64,000 nucleotides of DNA from Methylobacterium gnaphalii. GTDB taxonomy: Bacteria > Pseudomonadota > Alphaproteobacteria > Rhizobiales > Beijerinckiaceae. Under the pieces are notes generated by a model. That model made no database searches, was not told the origin of the DNA, and saw only the letters and a list, made by a program, of their open reading frames with translations. How positions within the stretch are numbered: position 1 is the first letter of the stretch; every line of letters starts with the position of its first letter. Positions 41,719 to 52,532 of the stretch are shown piece after piece. The stretch lies in contig NZ_BJZV01000024.1 of assembly GCF_007992215.1 (NCBI RefSeq), forward strand, positions 1 to 64,000, written 5' to 3'. The position numbers were made by a program, and so were the translations under genes.

Positions 41719-42263
41719 GGCGCATCCCGGATATCCCAGACCATGAGCTGGCGGCCGGGCCGCTTGCCGTCATCTCCTGTGGGGCGGAAGCCGAGCTTGT
41801 GCAGCATCCGCCAGGACGCGACGTTCTCAGGCCGGCACTCGGCGACGATGGCCCGGCGCGGATAGCCTTCGGCCAGCGCCCTCACCACCGCCTCGACGCC
41901 CTCGGCCCCATAGCCGCGGCCGCGCGCGGAGCCGCCGATCCAGTAGCCGATCTCGATTGCCTCCAGTGCCCTTAGATGCGCGCCGACAATGCCGATGAGA
42001 CGGCGGTCCTCGTGCTCGACGAGGCCGAGAAAGACGTCGCGACCGCTCGACGCTGCCCGGATCAGGCCTCGCGCATCGGCGAGTTCGAAGCGCTCGGGGA
42101 GGAAGTCGACGGCGCCGGTGATGGCGGGATCGTCGGTCAGGCGGCGCACCTCCTCGGCCATGTCTGCCTGCAGCGGCGCGATGGCAAGACGATCCGTTTC
42201 GAGGATCGGAAGGGCGAGGCGTTCCCAGCGGGTGCCGCGCAACATGCGAGAGAGAAGGCCCAT
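41649..42263 (-). CDS. GNAT-family N-acetyltransferase
   Basis: 204 residues, RimJ/RimL-like GNAT fold. Landmarks are LETDRLAIAPLQADMAEEVR, DVFLGLVEHEDRRLIGIVGA, the acetyl-CoA loop GGSARGRGYGAEGVEAV, and the CRPENVASWRMLHKLGF helix. The ATG at 42263 gives MGLLSRMLRG; a longer frame from 42374 is less likely. The C-terminal 23 codons overlap the end of the MFS gene on the other strand. Substrate unknown. Confidence 0.85.
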   Translation of the reverse strand: MGLLSRMLRGTRWERLALPILETDRLAIAPLQADMAEEVRRLTDDPAITGAVDFLPERFELADARGLIRAASSGRDVFLGLVEHEDRRLIGIVGAHLRALEAIEIGYWIGGSARGRGYGAEGVEAVVRALAEGYPRRAIVAECRPENVASWRMLHKLGFRPTGDDGKRPGRQLMVWDIRDAPQGRLAAPGTIASGVAARPDGAR

Positions 42264-42336
42264 GATCTCAAGGTGGGCGCGGCACGGCGCGTGGGAAGGG
42301 ATGAGCGGCGCAAGGACCGCCTCAACGTAAACGAAA

Positions 42337-42365
42337 AGGCCGCCCCGGATCATCCGGGGCGGCCT
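42337..42365 (-). terminator. Terminator of the lactate permease gene
   Basis: AGGCCGCCCCGGAT and ATCCGGGGCGGCCT form a near-continuous palindrome (about 12-14 bp stem, tiny loop), and on the minus strand it is followed by TTTTCGTTT. It lies 24 bases past the lldP stop and before the GNAT gene. Confidence 0.8.
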
Positions 42366-42388
42366 GGGGGCCAAGCGGGGTCGCTCGG

Positions 42389-44128
<1,740 letters not shown>

Positions 44129-44275
44129 GACGCTTTAATCCTCCCTCGGCTCGGTCTTTTGCCGGCCTGACGGCTATGGCTAGCAGAGCGCGAGGGGCCA
44201 CTCAACGAGCGGTAATCATGTATTCATAGAGTGTTGCACAGGCGTTCCGCCGAGGCGGACGATGCCAAGGCCGCC

Positions 44276-45157
44276 TCAACCCCGCCGCGCGGTCCGCCAC
44301 AACCGCCAGATTTTCCGCCAGCGGGGCAGCTCGATCACCGTATTGAGCGGATCGTAGCTCGCGCGTTCCATCGCTGAGAGGTAGCCCTCCACCAGCGCGA
44401 CAGGCAGAAAGGCGGGCCTTGCGGCGGGCGCGATGGTGTCGCGAGCGGCTCGGTAGGCTTCGAGGTGGCGACAGGCGAGCGCGCGCAGCTCGGAGCAGGT
44501 GCGCACGAGGCCGGGGCCGCCGCGGCCGGTGACGATGTCCTCGCGGGTCACGCCGTTCTGCCGGAGCAGATCGGCCGGCAGGTAGATCTGGCCGTTCCGG
44601 GCATGCCACGGCAGGGCGCGCAGCAGGCCGGTGACGCCGTAGGCGACGCCGGCATGGCCTGCGGCGGCCGCGCCGCCGGGCTCCGCGCCGTCGGCGAGGA
44701 TGAGACCGCCGAGGCGGATCAAGGCGGAGGTGGTTTCGCCGCAATAGCCTTCGAGGTCGTTCACCCGCGGCATCGGGTCGTCGTAGAGATCGAAGACGCG
44801 GGCATCGATCAAGTCGATGAAGGGCTGGCGCCCGAGCCGGCGGGCGACGATGGCGTCGTCGAGAGCCGCGGCGACGGGATTGGCCTTCACATCCCCCCGC
44901 GCCTCGCCCTGCAACGCATCGCGCCACCATTGCAGGCGGATCTCGCCGGCCATGGGGTTCGAGACCGCGTTGCGCACCCGCGCAATGGTGAGGCTGAAGG
45001 CGGCGAGCGCGAAGAGGTGCGGTCGGCACGTGGCCGGTGCGAAGAGCGTGGCGAGGTAGCGGTCGGGATCGCCCTCGCGGACCAACTCCTCGCAGTGGCG
45101 GAAAGCGAAGGATAGCCCCTCGCCGGTCGCCTCGACGCTGCTCTCCATTCCGGTCAT
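44276..45157 (-). CDS. Squalene/phytoene-synthase-like protein, NDUFAF6 type
   Basis: 293-residue protein of the squalene/phytoene synthase fold. Real prenyl synthases carry Asp-rich motifs (DDIVD-like and DxxED-like). Here the first site reads LFALAAFSLTIARVRNAVS with no DxxxD, and the second reads GVTGLLRALPWHARNGQIYL with no DxxED, so it should not condense prenyl diphosphates. This pattern matches the NDUFAF6 branch (human complex I assembly factor). The ATG overlaps the stop of the Mth938-type gene (ATGA), which encodes a NDUFAF3 relative. Confidence 0.87.
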   Translation of the reverse strand: MTGMESSVEATGEGLSFAFRHCEELVREGDPDRYLATLFAPATCRPHLFALAAFSLTIARVRNAVSNPMAGEIRLQWWRDALQGEARGDVKANPVAAALDDAIVARRLGRQPFIDLIDARVFDLYDDPMPRVNDLEGYCGETTSALIRLGGLILADGAEPGGAAAAGHAGVAYGVTGLLRALPWHARNGQIYLPADLLRQNGVTREDIVTGRGGPGLVRTCSELRALACRHLEAYRAARDTIAPAARPAFLPVALVEGYLSAMERASYDPLNTVIELPRWRKIWRLWRTARRG

Positions 45158-45537
45158 GGGACGGCGATCAGGGCGGCGGCCACCTTGCGGTTCTCGCCGA
45201 GCAGGATGTTGTAGGTGCGCGCGGCGGCTCCCGTCTGCATGACGTCGAGGCCAATGCCGCTCTCCTTCAGGCGCCGACGCAGGGCTTCGGGCAAGGGAAC
45301 GATGTCGAGCCCGGTGCCGATGAGCAGCAGCTCGATGCGCTCGCCCTCGGCGAGCACAGGCTGCAGGCCTGCCAGATCGATCTGCCGCGCATCTGTCGCG
45401 TCCCAGGCCCGGATCCCCGAGGGCAGCATCAGGATCGAGCCGCGATGCGACATATCCGCGAAGCGGAAGCCGCCATTGCCGTAGGAATCGATCCCGTAGC
45501 GGCCGGGAACAAAACCGTCGTGGAGGCGGCCTTCCAT
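45154..45537 (-). CDS. Mth938/NDUFAF3-like protein (DUF498)
   Basis: 127-residue cytoplasmic Mth938-fold protein, bacterial relative of the human complex I assembly factor NDUFAF3. Family stretches are DSYGNGGFRFADMSHRGSIL, LLLIGTGLDIVPLPEALR and GLDVMQTGAAARTYNILLG, the last being the usual end motif (MxTxAAxRTYN). Its stop overlaps the start of the NDUFAF6-like gene by four bases and secF lies 8 bp upstream on the same strand, so all three are in one operon. Confidence 0.92.
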   Translation of the reverse strand: MEGRLHDGFVPGRYGIDSYGNGGFRFADMSHRGSILMLPSGIRAWDATDARQIDLAGLQPVLAEGERIELLLIGTGLDIVPLPEALRRRLKESGIGLDVMQTGAAARTYNILLGENRKVAAALIAVP

Positions 45538-45545
45538 GCGGGTCC

Positions 45546-46487
45546 TTACTCGGCCGGCTGCGGCAGGCCGCTCTCGCGCTGAGCCGACCTCGCGCCCGAC
45601 AGCATCAAGCCGATATAGATCAGCGACGGCGTCGAGACGAAGATCGCCGAATAGGTACAGATCACCACGCCCGCGAGCATCACCACCGCGAAGCCGTGGA
45701 TCGCCTCGCCGCCGAACAGCACCAGCGACAGCAGCGCCAGCGAGGAGGAGATCGAGGTCATCACCGTGCGCGACATGGTCGAGTTGATCGAGAGGTTGAG
45801 CAGCTCGACCGTAGGAATGGTCTTGTAGCGGCGCATCAGCTCGCGGGTCCGATCGAACACCACGACCGTCTCGTTCAGCGAGTAGCCCACGATGGTGAGG
45901 ATGGCCGCGATCGAGGTCATGTTGAATTCGATGCGGGTGATGATGAAGATGCCAACCGTCAGAACGATGTCGTGCAGAGTGCCGACGATGGCGCCAAGCG
46001 CCAGCTCGCGCTCGAAACGAAACCAGAGATAGAGCAGCACCGCGACGACCGAGAGCACGACGCCGATCGTGCCCGACTGCACCAGCTCGCCCGAGACGCG
46101 CGGGCCGACGGTCTCGGTGCGGCGGAAGTCGTAGTCCTTGTCGAAGGCGGCGTGCGCCTTCTGCATCACGGCGGTCTGGCCCTGCTCGCCGGCCTGGAGC
46201 GGCAGGCGCACCAGCACGTTGCCCTGTCCGCCGAGTTCCTGCACCTCCGCCTCGCCGAAACCGAAGCCGTTTGCCTCGTGGCGGATCGCGGCGACGTCGG
46301 CCTGGCCGGACTTGGCTTGCAGCTCGACCAGCGTGCCGCCCTTGAAGTCGATGCCGAAATTCAGGCCGATCGTCAGGAAAAGGGCGACGGTCGCGAGCGA
46401 CATCACCGCCGAGAGCGGGAAGGACAGGCGGCGGAATCGCATGAAGTCGAAATGCGATTCATCGGGCCAGAGGCGGAGCAGGCGCAT
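45546..46487 (-). CDS. secF: Protein translocase subunit SecF
   Basis: 313-residue SecF, which with SecD uses the proton gradient to pull proteins through SecYEG. Conserved: FLTIGLNFGIDFKGGTLVEL near the N-terminus, GEAEVQELGGQGNVLVRLP, and the membrane segment stretch YSLNETVVVFDRTRELM. It follows secD with a gap of about 70 bp and precedes the Mth938 gene. Confidence 0.97.
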   Translation of the reverse strand: MRLLRLWPDESHFDFMRFRRLSFPLSAVMSLATVALFLTIGLNFGIDFKGGTLVELQAKSGQADVAAIRHEANGFGFGEAEVQELGGQGNVLVRLPLQAGEQGQTAVMQKAHAAFDKDYDFRRTETVGPRVSGELVQSGTIGVVLSVVAVLLYLWFRFERELALGAIVGTLHDIVLTVGIFIITRIEFNMTSIAAILTIVGYSLNETVVVFDRTRELMRRYKTIPTVELLNLSINSTMSRTVMTSISSSLALLSLVLFGGEAIHGFAVVMLAGVVICTYSAIFVSTPSLIYIGLMLSGARSAQRESGLPQPAE

Positions 46488-46557
46488 GGTCTGTCTCGAT
46501 ACGGCAGTCGTGTCGGGGCGCGTTCGGAGCGGCTTCAGTTCAGAACGGCAGCGTCTT

Positions 46558-48159
46558 CTAGAATGGTAGGGTCTTGGGCTTCGCGTACTTGTACCACAGC
46601 GCGATCATCATCCGCGTGAGCGTCACAGCGGTGATCACGGTCGTGAGGATGCCTAAGATGAACACGACCGCGAAGCCCTTCACCGGGCCGGAGCCCATGA
46701 AGAACAGGATCAGCGCGGCGATTGCCATGGTGGAGTTCGAATCGATGATCGTCGCGAAGGCCCGGTCGAAGCCAGCCTGCAGTGCCGATACCAGCGAGCG
46801 TCCGGCTCGGCTCTCCTCGCGCATGCGCTCGTAGATCAGCACGTTCGAATCCACTGCCGTGCCGATGGTGAGGACGATGCCGGCGATGCCAGGCAGTGTC
46901 ATCGTGGCCTCCAGCACCGACATCAGGCCGAGGATCAGGCCCACGTGGACGGCAAGCGCGATGTTCGCGAAGAAGCCGAAGGTGCCGTAGGTCGCGAACA
47001 TGAAGATCACGACGAAGATTCCGGCGAACAGCGTGGCGTGCTTGCCGGCCTCGATCGAGTCCTTTCCGAGACCCGGGCCGACCACGCGGCGCTCGACCAC
47101 GGTGAACTTCGCCGGCAGCGCGCCGGCGCGCAGCAGCACCGAGAGGTCGTTGGCCTGCTGGACGGTAAAGTTGCCGGTGATCTGGCCGGAGCCGCCGGTG
47201 ATCGCCGTGCGGATCACGGGGGCCGAGACCACCTCGTTGTCGAGCACGATGCCCATGCGGCGACCGACATTCTCCGAGGTCGCCTGGCCGAAGCGCTGGG
47301 CGCCACGCAGGTTGAACTTGAAGCTCACCATCGGCTCGTGCGTCTGCGGGTCGAAGGCGGGCTGCGCGTCGGTGAGGTCACCACCATCGGCCATGACGCG
47401 GCGTTCGACTGGGACCTTCTGGCCCTTCTCCTCCTTGGAGGGGATCAGGTCGACGTCGCCGGAGGGAGAGTCCGCCAGCATGCGGAATTCGAGCTTGGCG
47501 GTGGAGCCGAGCAGCTTCTCGAGCCGCTCCGGGTTCTGCTCGCCCGGAACCTGGACCAGGATGCGATCGGCGCCCTGCTGCTGAATCGAGGGTTCGGTGG
47601 TGCCTGTCGAGTCGAGGCGGCGACGGATGACCTCGATGCCCTGGCTGACCGCGCGGCGGGTGCGGTCGGTGATGCCGGCATCGGTGTAGGTGAGCGTGAT
47701 CAGGCCGTCGGGCTGCTCTTTGATGTCGAGGGTGCCTGTGCCGGCGGCGGCGAGGCTCTGAATCGGCTGCGACAGCTCACGCAGCTTCGGCAGTGCCTTG
47801 GCACGCCCAGCCGCATCGCCGATGCGTACCTGTACGCCACGCCTCTGGATCTGGATGCCGCCATCGGCCCGGACCTGCTCCTGCTGGAGCACGCGGCGGA
47901 CGTCGTCGCGCAGGCCCTTCACCATCGAGCCGGTCAGCTCGTTCTGGTCGACTTCGAGCAGGAGCTGTGAGCCGCCCTGGAGGTCGAGGCCGAGCACGAT
48001 CGCCCGCTGCGGAATGATCCAGTGCGGAATGAAGCTCGGCAGCGAAGCCATGAAGCCCTTGCGCTGCTCGGGCGAGAAGAAGCTCGGGATGGCGAGGCTC
48101 AGGCCCACCAGGATGACGGCGAGCGTTCCGATGATCTTGGACTTCGAAAAGCGCAGCAT
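46558..48159 (-). CDS. secD: Protein translocase subunit SecD
   Basis: 533-residue SecD with an N-terminal membrane helix, a large periplasmic P1 domain and five C-terminal helices. Family stretches are LGLDLQGGSQLLLEVDQNEL, RRAVSQGIEVIRRRLDSTGT, LVQVPGEQNPERL, the TVEQANDLSVLLRAGALPA-like VQQANDLSVLLRAGALPA, and the GTAVDSNVLIYERMREE helix. ATG 48159. It lies between yajC and secF. Confidence 0.97.
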   Translation of the reverse strand: MLRFSKSKIIGTLAVILVGLSLAIPSFFSPEQRKGFMASLPSFIPHWIIPQRAIVLGLDLQGGSQLLLEVDQNELTGSMVKGLRDDVRRVLQQEQVRADGGIQIQRRGVQVRIGDAAGRAKALPKLRELSQPIQSLAAAGTGTLDIKEQPDGLITLTYTDAGITDRTRRAVSQGIEVIRRRLDSTGTTEPSIQQQGADRILVQVPGEQNPERLEKLLGSTAKLEFRMLADSPSGDVDLIPSKEEKGQKVPVERRVMADGGDLTDAQPAFDPQTHEPMVSFKFNLRGAQRFGQATSENVGRRMGIVLDNEVVSAPVIRTAITGGSGQITGNFTVQQANDLSVLLRAGALPAKFTVVERRVVGPGLGKDSIEAGKHATLFAGIFVVIFMFATYGTFGFFANIALAVHVGLILGLMSVLEATMTLPGIAGIVLTIGTAVDSNVLIYERMREESRAGRSLVSALQAGFDRAFATIIDSNSTMAIAALILFFMGSGPVKGFAVVFILGILTTVITAVTLTRMMIALWYKYAKPKTLPF

Positions 48160-48226
48160 CCGCCGGTTCCAGCTCTTCTTCTTCTCTAGGGCGCAGGGCT
48201 CGGACCCCGCTCCCGCTGCGCGGCCC

Positions 48227-48562
48227 TCAGGCTGCCTTGACGGGACCGCCCTTGACCCGAACCTCGGAGATCATGCTGCGCACGATCTTCACGCGCACGT
48301 TCGGGGCGATCTCGACCTCGACCTCGGCTGCGTCGTCGGTGACTTTGGTCACGCGGCCGATGAGGCCGCCATTGGTGACGATCGTGTCCTCGCGGCGCAG
48401 GTTCTTCATCAGGGACTGGTGGTCCTTGAGCCGGCGCTGCTGCGGGCGCAGGATCAAGAAGTACATGATCACGAAGATCAGCGCGAACGGCACCAGCTGG
48501 ATAGCGATGTCGCTGCCACTGGTCGCACCAGCTGCTTGCGCGAAGGCGGGGGTGATCAGCAC
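48227..48562 (-). CDS. yajC: Preprotein translocase subunit YajC
   Basis: 111-residue single-span protein of the SecDF-YajC complex. N-terminal residues are followed by a hydrophobic helix (AIQLVPFALIFVIMYFLI), LRPQQRRLKDHQSLMKNLRR, and the beta-rich EDTIVTNGGLIGRVTKVTDD. The GTG start has GGAG 5 bases upstream. It is the first gene of the secDF operon. Confidence 0.95.
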   Translation of the reverse strand: MLITPAFAQAAGATSGSDIAIQLVPFALIFVIMYFLILRPQQRRLKDHQSLMKNLRREDTIVTNGGLIGRVTKVTDDAAEVEVEIAPNVRVKIVRSMISEVRVKGGPVKAA

Positions 48563-48947
48563 GAAAACTCCTGATGGTGCGACGACCCACGCCGCGGAAC
48601 GTCCGGGCGAGGGGTGGGCTTCAGCCTGTCGAAAAGCGCGCGGACTATAGCCACGGGCGACCCGAAAGCAACGGTGCCTGTTGAGCTTGCGTCACCGCGT
48701 TGGAGACGATGCCACCCGCGCCGGTTTCGGCCTGTCCTCGCAGTGCCTGGTTACAAGGCATGCGCGAAAAACGGACGGCGCGCTATTCTTAAGCTCGCGT
48801 TCAGAATGAGGGCGAAAAACTAGTCCTCAGCTTCGATCTTGCCTAGGTCGAGCCCCATTGGAGCCCAAACGTCGTCGCGATCACTGACGATATCTGCACG
48901 CGAAGGCCGGTCAACGGCCCGATCATGAGGAACAGGACCCAAGTATT
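48563..48947. other. Gene-free stretch
   Basis: About 385 bp between divergent transcription units. No convincing gene, tRNA or strong hairpin was seen. It must hold the promoter of the yajC-secDF operon on the minus strand. Confidence 0.35.
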
Positions 48948-49160
48948 ATGTATTCCGATCATCGGAACCAGGACGGCGCAGCTCGAACCGTTGCTCACGG
49001 GGTGGACGATGCCCAGGCCCGCGAGAGCTTCCGCCCCGTAGCTCTGCCCGCGCTCGCCGCCGCCGTCCATATCGGCCGCCAAGCCGCTGAAGCCGCTCGC
49101 GCTAGGCTCGCGGCGCGCCGTACGGTGCGGATCGTCTACGAAGACGAGCCGGTCGTCTGA
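48948..49160 (+). CDS. Small hypothetical protein, possible
   Basis: 70 residues, MYSDHRNQDGAARTVAHGVD then an Ala/Arg-rich helix (ALAAAVHIGRQAAEAARARL) and RRTVRIVYEDEPVV. The Ala-rich helix and acidic end look protein-like. Only a distant AGGA stands before the ATG. The stop is 31 bp before the phosphoesterase start, so the two may be co-transcribed. No family recognised. Confidence 0.4.
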   Translation: MYSDHRNQDGAARTVAHGVDDAQARESFRPVALPALAAAVHIGRQAAEAARARLAARRTVRIVYEDEPVV

Positions 49161-49191
49161 CCCTTCGCCGCGCCGGCGCGAGGGATCGTCC

Positions 49192-50103
49192 GTGCTGATC
49201 CTGCCGAGCCGCCGGCAGGTGCTCACCGGGCTCGGCGCGAGCACCCTCGCCGCCGGGTCGATGGCCGCCTACGCCTTTGCCATCGAGCCACGGTACCGCC
49301 TTGCCGTGACGCGATACGCGCCTAGCCTCGCCGGCTGGACTCCAGGCCTGTCACTGCGGATCGCGGCCATCGCCGACGTTCACGTCTGTGAGCCCTGGAT
49401 GCCGCTCGACCGCGTGGCGGAGATTGTCGACGCGACGAACGCGCTCAAGCCCGACCTGATTGTGCTGCTTGGCGACTACCCGGCCGGCCGCAGGGTGACC
49501 TGGAAGCCGGTCGCCCTTTCCGATTTCGCGCGCATCGCCGAAGGTCTGCGCGCCCCGCTCGGCGTCCACGCCATCCTCGGCAATCACGATTGGTGGGAAG
49601 ACGAGGCGGCGCTCGACGCCCAAAAGGGACCGGTCGAGGCGCGCCGGGTGCTGGAGGCACGCGGCATCCCGGTGATGGAGAACGATGCTGTCCGCCTCGT
49701 GAAGGACGGCAGGCCATTCTGGCTCGCCGGACTGGCCGACCAGCAGCCGTTCTGGATACGGCGCGATCGCCGTAGCCTCGCCGACATTCCCGGAACGCTC
49801 GCCAGACTCGCCGATGACGCTCCGGCGATCCTGATGGCGCACGAGCCGGAGATCTTCCCAAAGATTCCCGACCGCTTCGCTTTGACACTGGCCGGCCATA
49901 CCCATGGCGGCCAGGTGCGCCTCTTCGGCCATTCCCCCTTCGTCACCGGCCGCCACGACCCACGTTACGTCTATGGCCACGTCGTCGAGGGGCGGCGCCA
50001 GATGATCGTCTCCGGCGGCCTTGGGGTCAGCAACGTCGCCGTCCGTTTCGGCGTGCCCCCGGAAATCGTGCTGGTGGAGCTTGGGGCGCAGTTCAGCGCC
50101 TGA
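49192..50103 (+). CDS. Metallophosphoesterase (YkuE-like), exported
   Basis: 303-residue calcineurin-like phosphoesterase. The N-terminus has an RR-type export signal (PSRRQVLTGLGASTLAAGSM). The dimetal motifs follow in order: ADVHV (DxH), LLGDY (GD), ILGNHDWWED (GNHD), LMAHEPE and LAGHTHGGQVRLF (GHTHGG). That set is typical of YkuE-like enzymes. The start is GTG 49192, with GAGGG upstream. It would act in the periplasm on a phosphodiester, possibly a lipid-linked one; the substrate is not known. Confidence 0.9.
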   Translation: MLILPSRRQVLTGLGASTLAAGSMAAYAFAIEPRYRLAVTRYAPSLAGWTPGLSLRIAAIADVHVCEPWMPLDRVAEIVDATNALKPDLIVLLGDYPAGRRVTWKPVALSDFARIAEGLRAPLGVHAILGNHDWWEDEAALDAQKGPVEARRVLEARGIPVMENDAVRLVKDGRPFWLAGLADQQPFWIRRDRRSLADIPGTLARLADDAPAILMAHEPEIFPKIPDRFALTLAGHTHGGQVRLFGHSPFVTGRHDPRYVYGHVVEGRRQMIVSGGLGVSNVAVRFGVPPEIVLVELGAQFSA

Positions 50104-50343
50104 CGCTGTCTGTGGACGAGTTGATCGGGTGAAGTGCCCATCGTCTCGGACGTCTGGAGCGAAGCGCACCGCGTCCGAGATCGAGGAGAGAAGGTTTGCG
50201 CAGCGGCTCAATAGGAATGGCGCTGACATTGCCGTCCGGTAAGCCGGAACTGAAGGTCAGCCGGTCAGGCGTTTTCGGTCGCAGGCCCCGAGCGGCGCGA
50301 CGCCGCGCTCGTCCGTAAGAGCCTTGCGCCCTAGACTGTGTGC

Positions 50344-50802
50344 ATGACCAAGCGCCGCCTCATCCTGCTCCTCACTGCCCTCCCCGCCTTCGGCACGCCC
50401 GCCGCGGCCGATTCCTGCGGCGATCTCGCTGGAAAGGTCGCCGCCGCGACCAAGGCGGAGGTCGGTGAACGGATCGAGGATTTCGTGCGCTTCAAGGCGG
50501 AGGGCACCATGACGCTCTCTCTCTCCTGCGGCGGCACCGGCCCTTCATCGGTCGGCGCGCAATACCTAGGCGAGCCACTGCCGGAGGATTACTACAGCGT
50601 TTTTGGCAAGGCCGGTCAGGCCGTGTCCGGCGTTGCGGCCGATACGCTCGTCGCCGCTGCCCACAAGGCCCGAATCGAGGCGGAGACGAAGCGCCACAGC
50701 ACCGTGCCGACGGGCGGCGTGCTCGTGACCTGCTCGTTTACACGATCTGCCAAGGGTCCTCTCACCATGTGCGCTGCCATCGAGAAAGCGGATCGCAGCT
50801 GA
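50344..50802 (+). CDS. Exported hypothetical protein
   Basis: 152 residues with a signal peptide (MTKRRLILLLTALPAFGTPA) and a mature domain with several Cys residues (DSCGDLAGKVA, LSLSCGGTG, LVTCSFTRS, LTMCAAIEK), so probably disulfide-linked in the periplasm. A GTG six bases earlier is in frame; I used the ATG at 50344. No family recognised. A palindromic repeat follows. Confidence 0.65.
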   Translation: MTKRRLILLLTALPAFGTPAAADSCGDLAGKVAAATKAEVGERIEDFVRFKAEGTMTLSLSCGGTGPSSVGAQYLGEPLPEDYYSVFGKAGQAVSGVAADTLVAAAHKARIEAETKRHSTVPTGGVLVTCSFTRSAKGPLTMCAAIEKADRS

Positions 50803-50890
50803 GGCCGGGGGCTCGATGATGGCAGTTGCGCTGTCCGTCTTCACCATCCCGTACGACGGCTGATCTCCCCACCGCATTCGCTTCCGCCCT

Positions 50891-50988
50891 GTCACTCCGG
50901 GGCTCGCAGAGAGCGAACCCGGACCCGACGGGTCACGCCTCCGGCGCGCTCCTCCGGGTCCGGTGCCGCTGCGCAGCCCCGGAATGAC
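50891..50988. repeat. Palindromic intergenic repeat, copy 2 (nested)
   Basis: GTCACTCCGGGGCT (50891-50904) faces AGCCCCGGAATGAC (50975-50988), 13 of 14 positions pairing, around a second internal pair ACCCGGA (50917-50923) / TCCGGGT (50953-50959). The arrangement could fold into a large cruciform. It lies between a short exported-protein gene and the pccB stop. The 5' half matches the copy at 23878-23930. Confidence 0.7.
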
Positions 50989-50999
50989 GGTGGACGCGC

Positions 51000-52532
51000 T
51001 TACAACGGAATGTTGTCGTGCTTCTTCCAGGGCTGCTCCATCTCCTTGGAGCGGAGCATGCCGAGCGCCCGGGCGATCCGCTTGCGGGTCGAGTGCGGCA
51101 TGATCACCTCGTCGATGTAGCCGCGCTCGGCGGCGACGAACGGCGAGAGGAAGTGCGTCTCGTACTCGGAGGTGCGCTCGGCGATCTTGTCCTTGTCGCC
51201 CATCTCTGCCCGGTAGATGATCTCGACCGCGCCCTTGGCGCCCATCACTGCGATCTGGGCCGTCGGCCAGGCATAGTTCAGATCGGCGCCGACGTGCTTC
51301 GAGGCCATGACGTCGTAGGCGCCACCGAAGGCTTTTCGGGTGATGATGGTCACCAGCGGCACCGTCGCCTGGCTATAGGCGAAGAGCAGTTTGGCGCCGT
51401 GCTTGATCAGTCCGCCATATTCCTGCGCCGTGCCCGGCAGGAAGCCCGGCACGTCGACGAAGGTGACGATCGGGATCGAGAACGCGTTGCAGAAGCGCAC
51501 GAACCGCGCGGCTTTGCGCGAGGCGTCGGAATCGAGAACACCGGCCAGAACCAGCGGCTGGTTGGCGACGAAGCCGACCGTGCGTCCCTCGATGCGTCCG
51601 AAGCCAGTGATGATGTTGCGGGCGTAGGTCGCCTGGATCTCGAAGAAGTCTTCTTCGTCGGCGACGCGGCGGATCAACTCGCCCATATCGTAGGGCTTGT
51701 TCGGGTTGTCGGGGATCAGCGTATCGAGGCCCTTATCGAGCCGATTGACATCGTCGAAGCTCTCGATCTCCGGCACACCCTCAATGTTGCTGGCGGGCAG
51801 GAAGTCGAGGAGCCGACGGATTTGTAGCAGCGCCTCGACGTCGTTCTCGAAGGAGCCGTCGGCGATGGACGACTTGGTGGTGTGCACCTTGGCGCCACCG
51901 AGTTCCTCGGCGGTCACCACCTCGTTGGTAACGGTCTTCACCACGTCCGGGCCGGTGACGAACATGTAGCTCGTGTCACGCACCATGAAGATAAAGTCGG
52001 TCATGGCTGGCGAGTAGACGTCGCCGCCCGCGCAGGGGCCCATGATGACCGAGATCTGCGGGATCACACCCGAGGCAGCGACGTTGCGGCGGAAGACCTC
52101 GCCGTAGCCGCCGAGGGCTGCGACGCCCTCCTGGATGCGGGCGCCGCCGGCATCGAAGATGCCGATGATCGGCGCGCGCATGCGCAGCGCCATGTCCTGC
52201 ACCTTCACGATCTTCGCGGCATGCGTCTCGGAGAGAGAGCCGCCGAACACGGTGAAATCCTTGGAGAACAGGAAAACCTTGCGGCCGTTCACGGTGCCCC
52301 AGCCGGTGATCACGCCGTCGCCGGGGATCTTCTGCTTCTCCATCCCGAAATCGGTGGAGCGGTGCTGCACGAACATGTCGAATTCCTCGAACGACCCGTG
52401 GTCGAGCAGGAGTTCGATGCGCTCGCGCGCCGTGAGCTTGCCGCGATTATGCTGGGCCTCGATGCGCTTGGTGCCGCCGCCGAGACGGGCAGCAGCGCGC
52501 CGCTCCTCGAGCTTTTCGAGAATGTCCTTCAT
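51000..52532 (-). CDS. pccB: Propionyl-CoA carboxylase beta chain
   Basis: 510-residue carboxyltransferase subunit of a biotin-dependent acyl-CoA carboxylase, most likely propionyl-CoA carboxylase. Landmarks are the N-terminal MKDILEKLEERRAAARLGGG, RGKLTARERIELLLDHGSFE, an oxyanion-hole stretch IFDAGGARIQEGVAALGGYG, MGPCAGGDVYSPAMTDF, VTFVDVPGFLPGTAQEYGGL and RKAFGGAYDVMASKHVGADL. I used ATG 52532; an open frame from 52559 adds nine residues. In methylobacteria this step feeds methylmalonyl-CoA in the ethylmalonyl-CoA pathway. pccA is not in the window. Confidence 0.94.
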   Translation of the reverse strand: MKDILEKLEERRAAARLGGGTKRIEAQHNRGKLTARERIELLLDHGSFEEFDMFVQHRSTDFGMEKQKIPGDGVITGWGTVNGRKVFLFSKDFTVFGGSLSETHAAKIVKVQDMALRMRAPIIGIFDAGGARIQEGVAALGGYGEVFRRNVAASGVIPQISVIMGPCAGGDVYSPAMTDFIFMVRDTSYMFVTGPDVVKTVTNEVVTAEELGGAKVHTTKSSIADGSFENDVEALLQIRRLLDFLPASNIEGVPEIESFDDVNRLDKGLDTLIPDNPNKPYDMGELIRRVADEEDFFEIQATYARNIITGFGRIEGRTVGFVANQPLVLAGVLDSDASRKAARFVRFCNAFSIPIVTFVDVPGFLPGTAQEYGGLIKHGAKLLFAYSQATVPLVTIITRKAFGGAYDVMASKHVGADLNYAWPTAQIAVMGAKGAVEIIYRAEMGDKDKIAERTSEYETHFLSPFVAAERGYIDEVIMPHSTRKRIARALGMLRSKEMEQPWKKHDNIPL

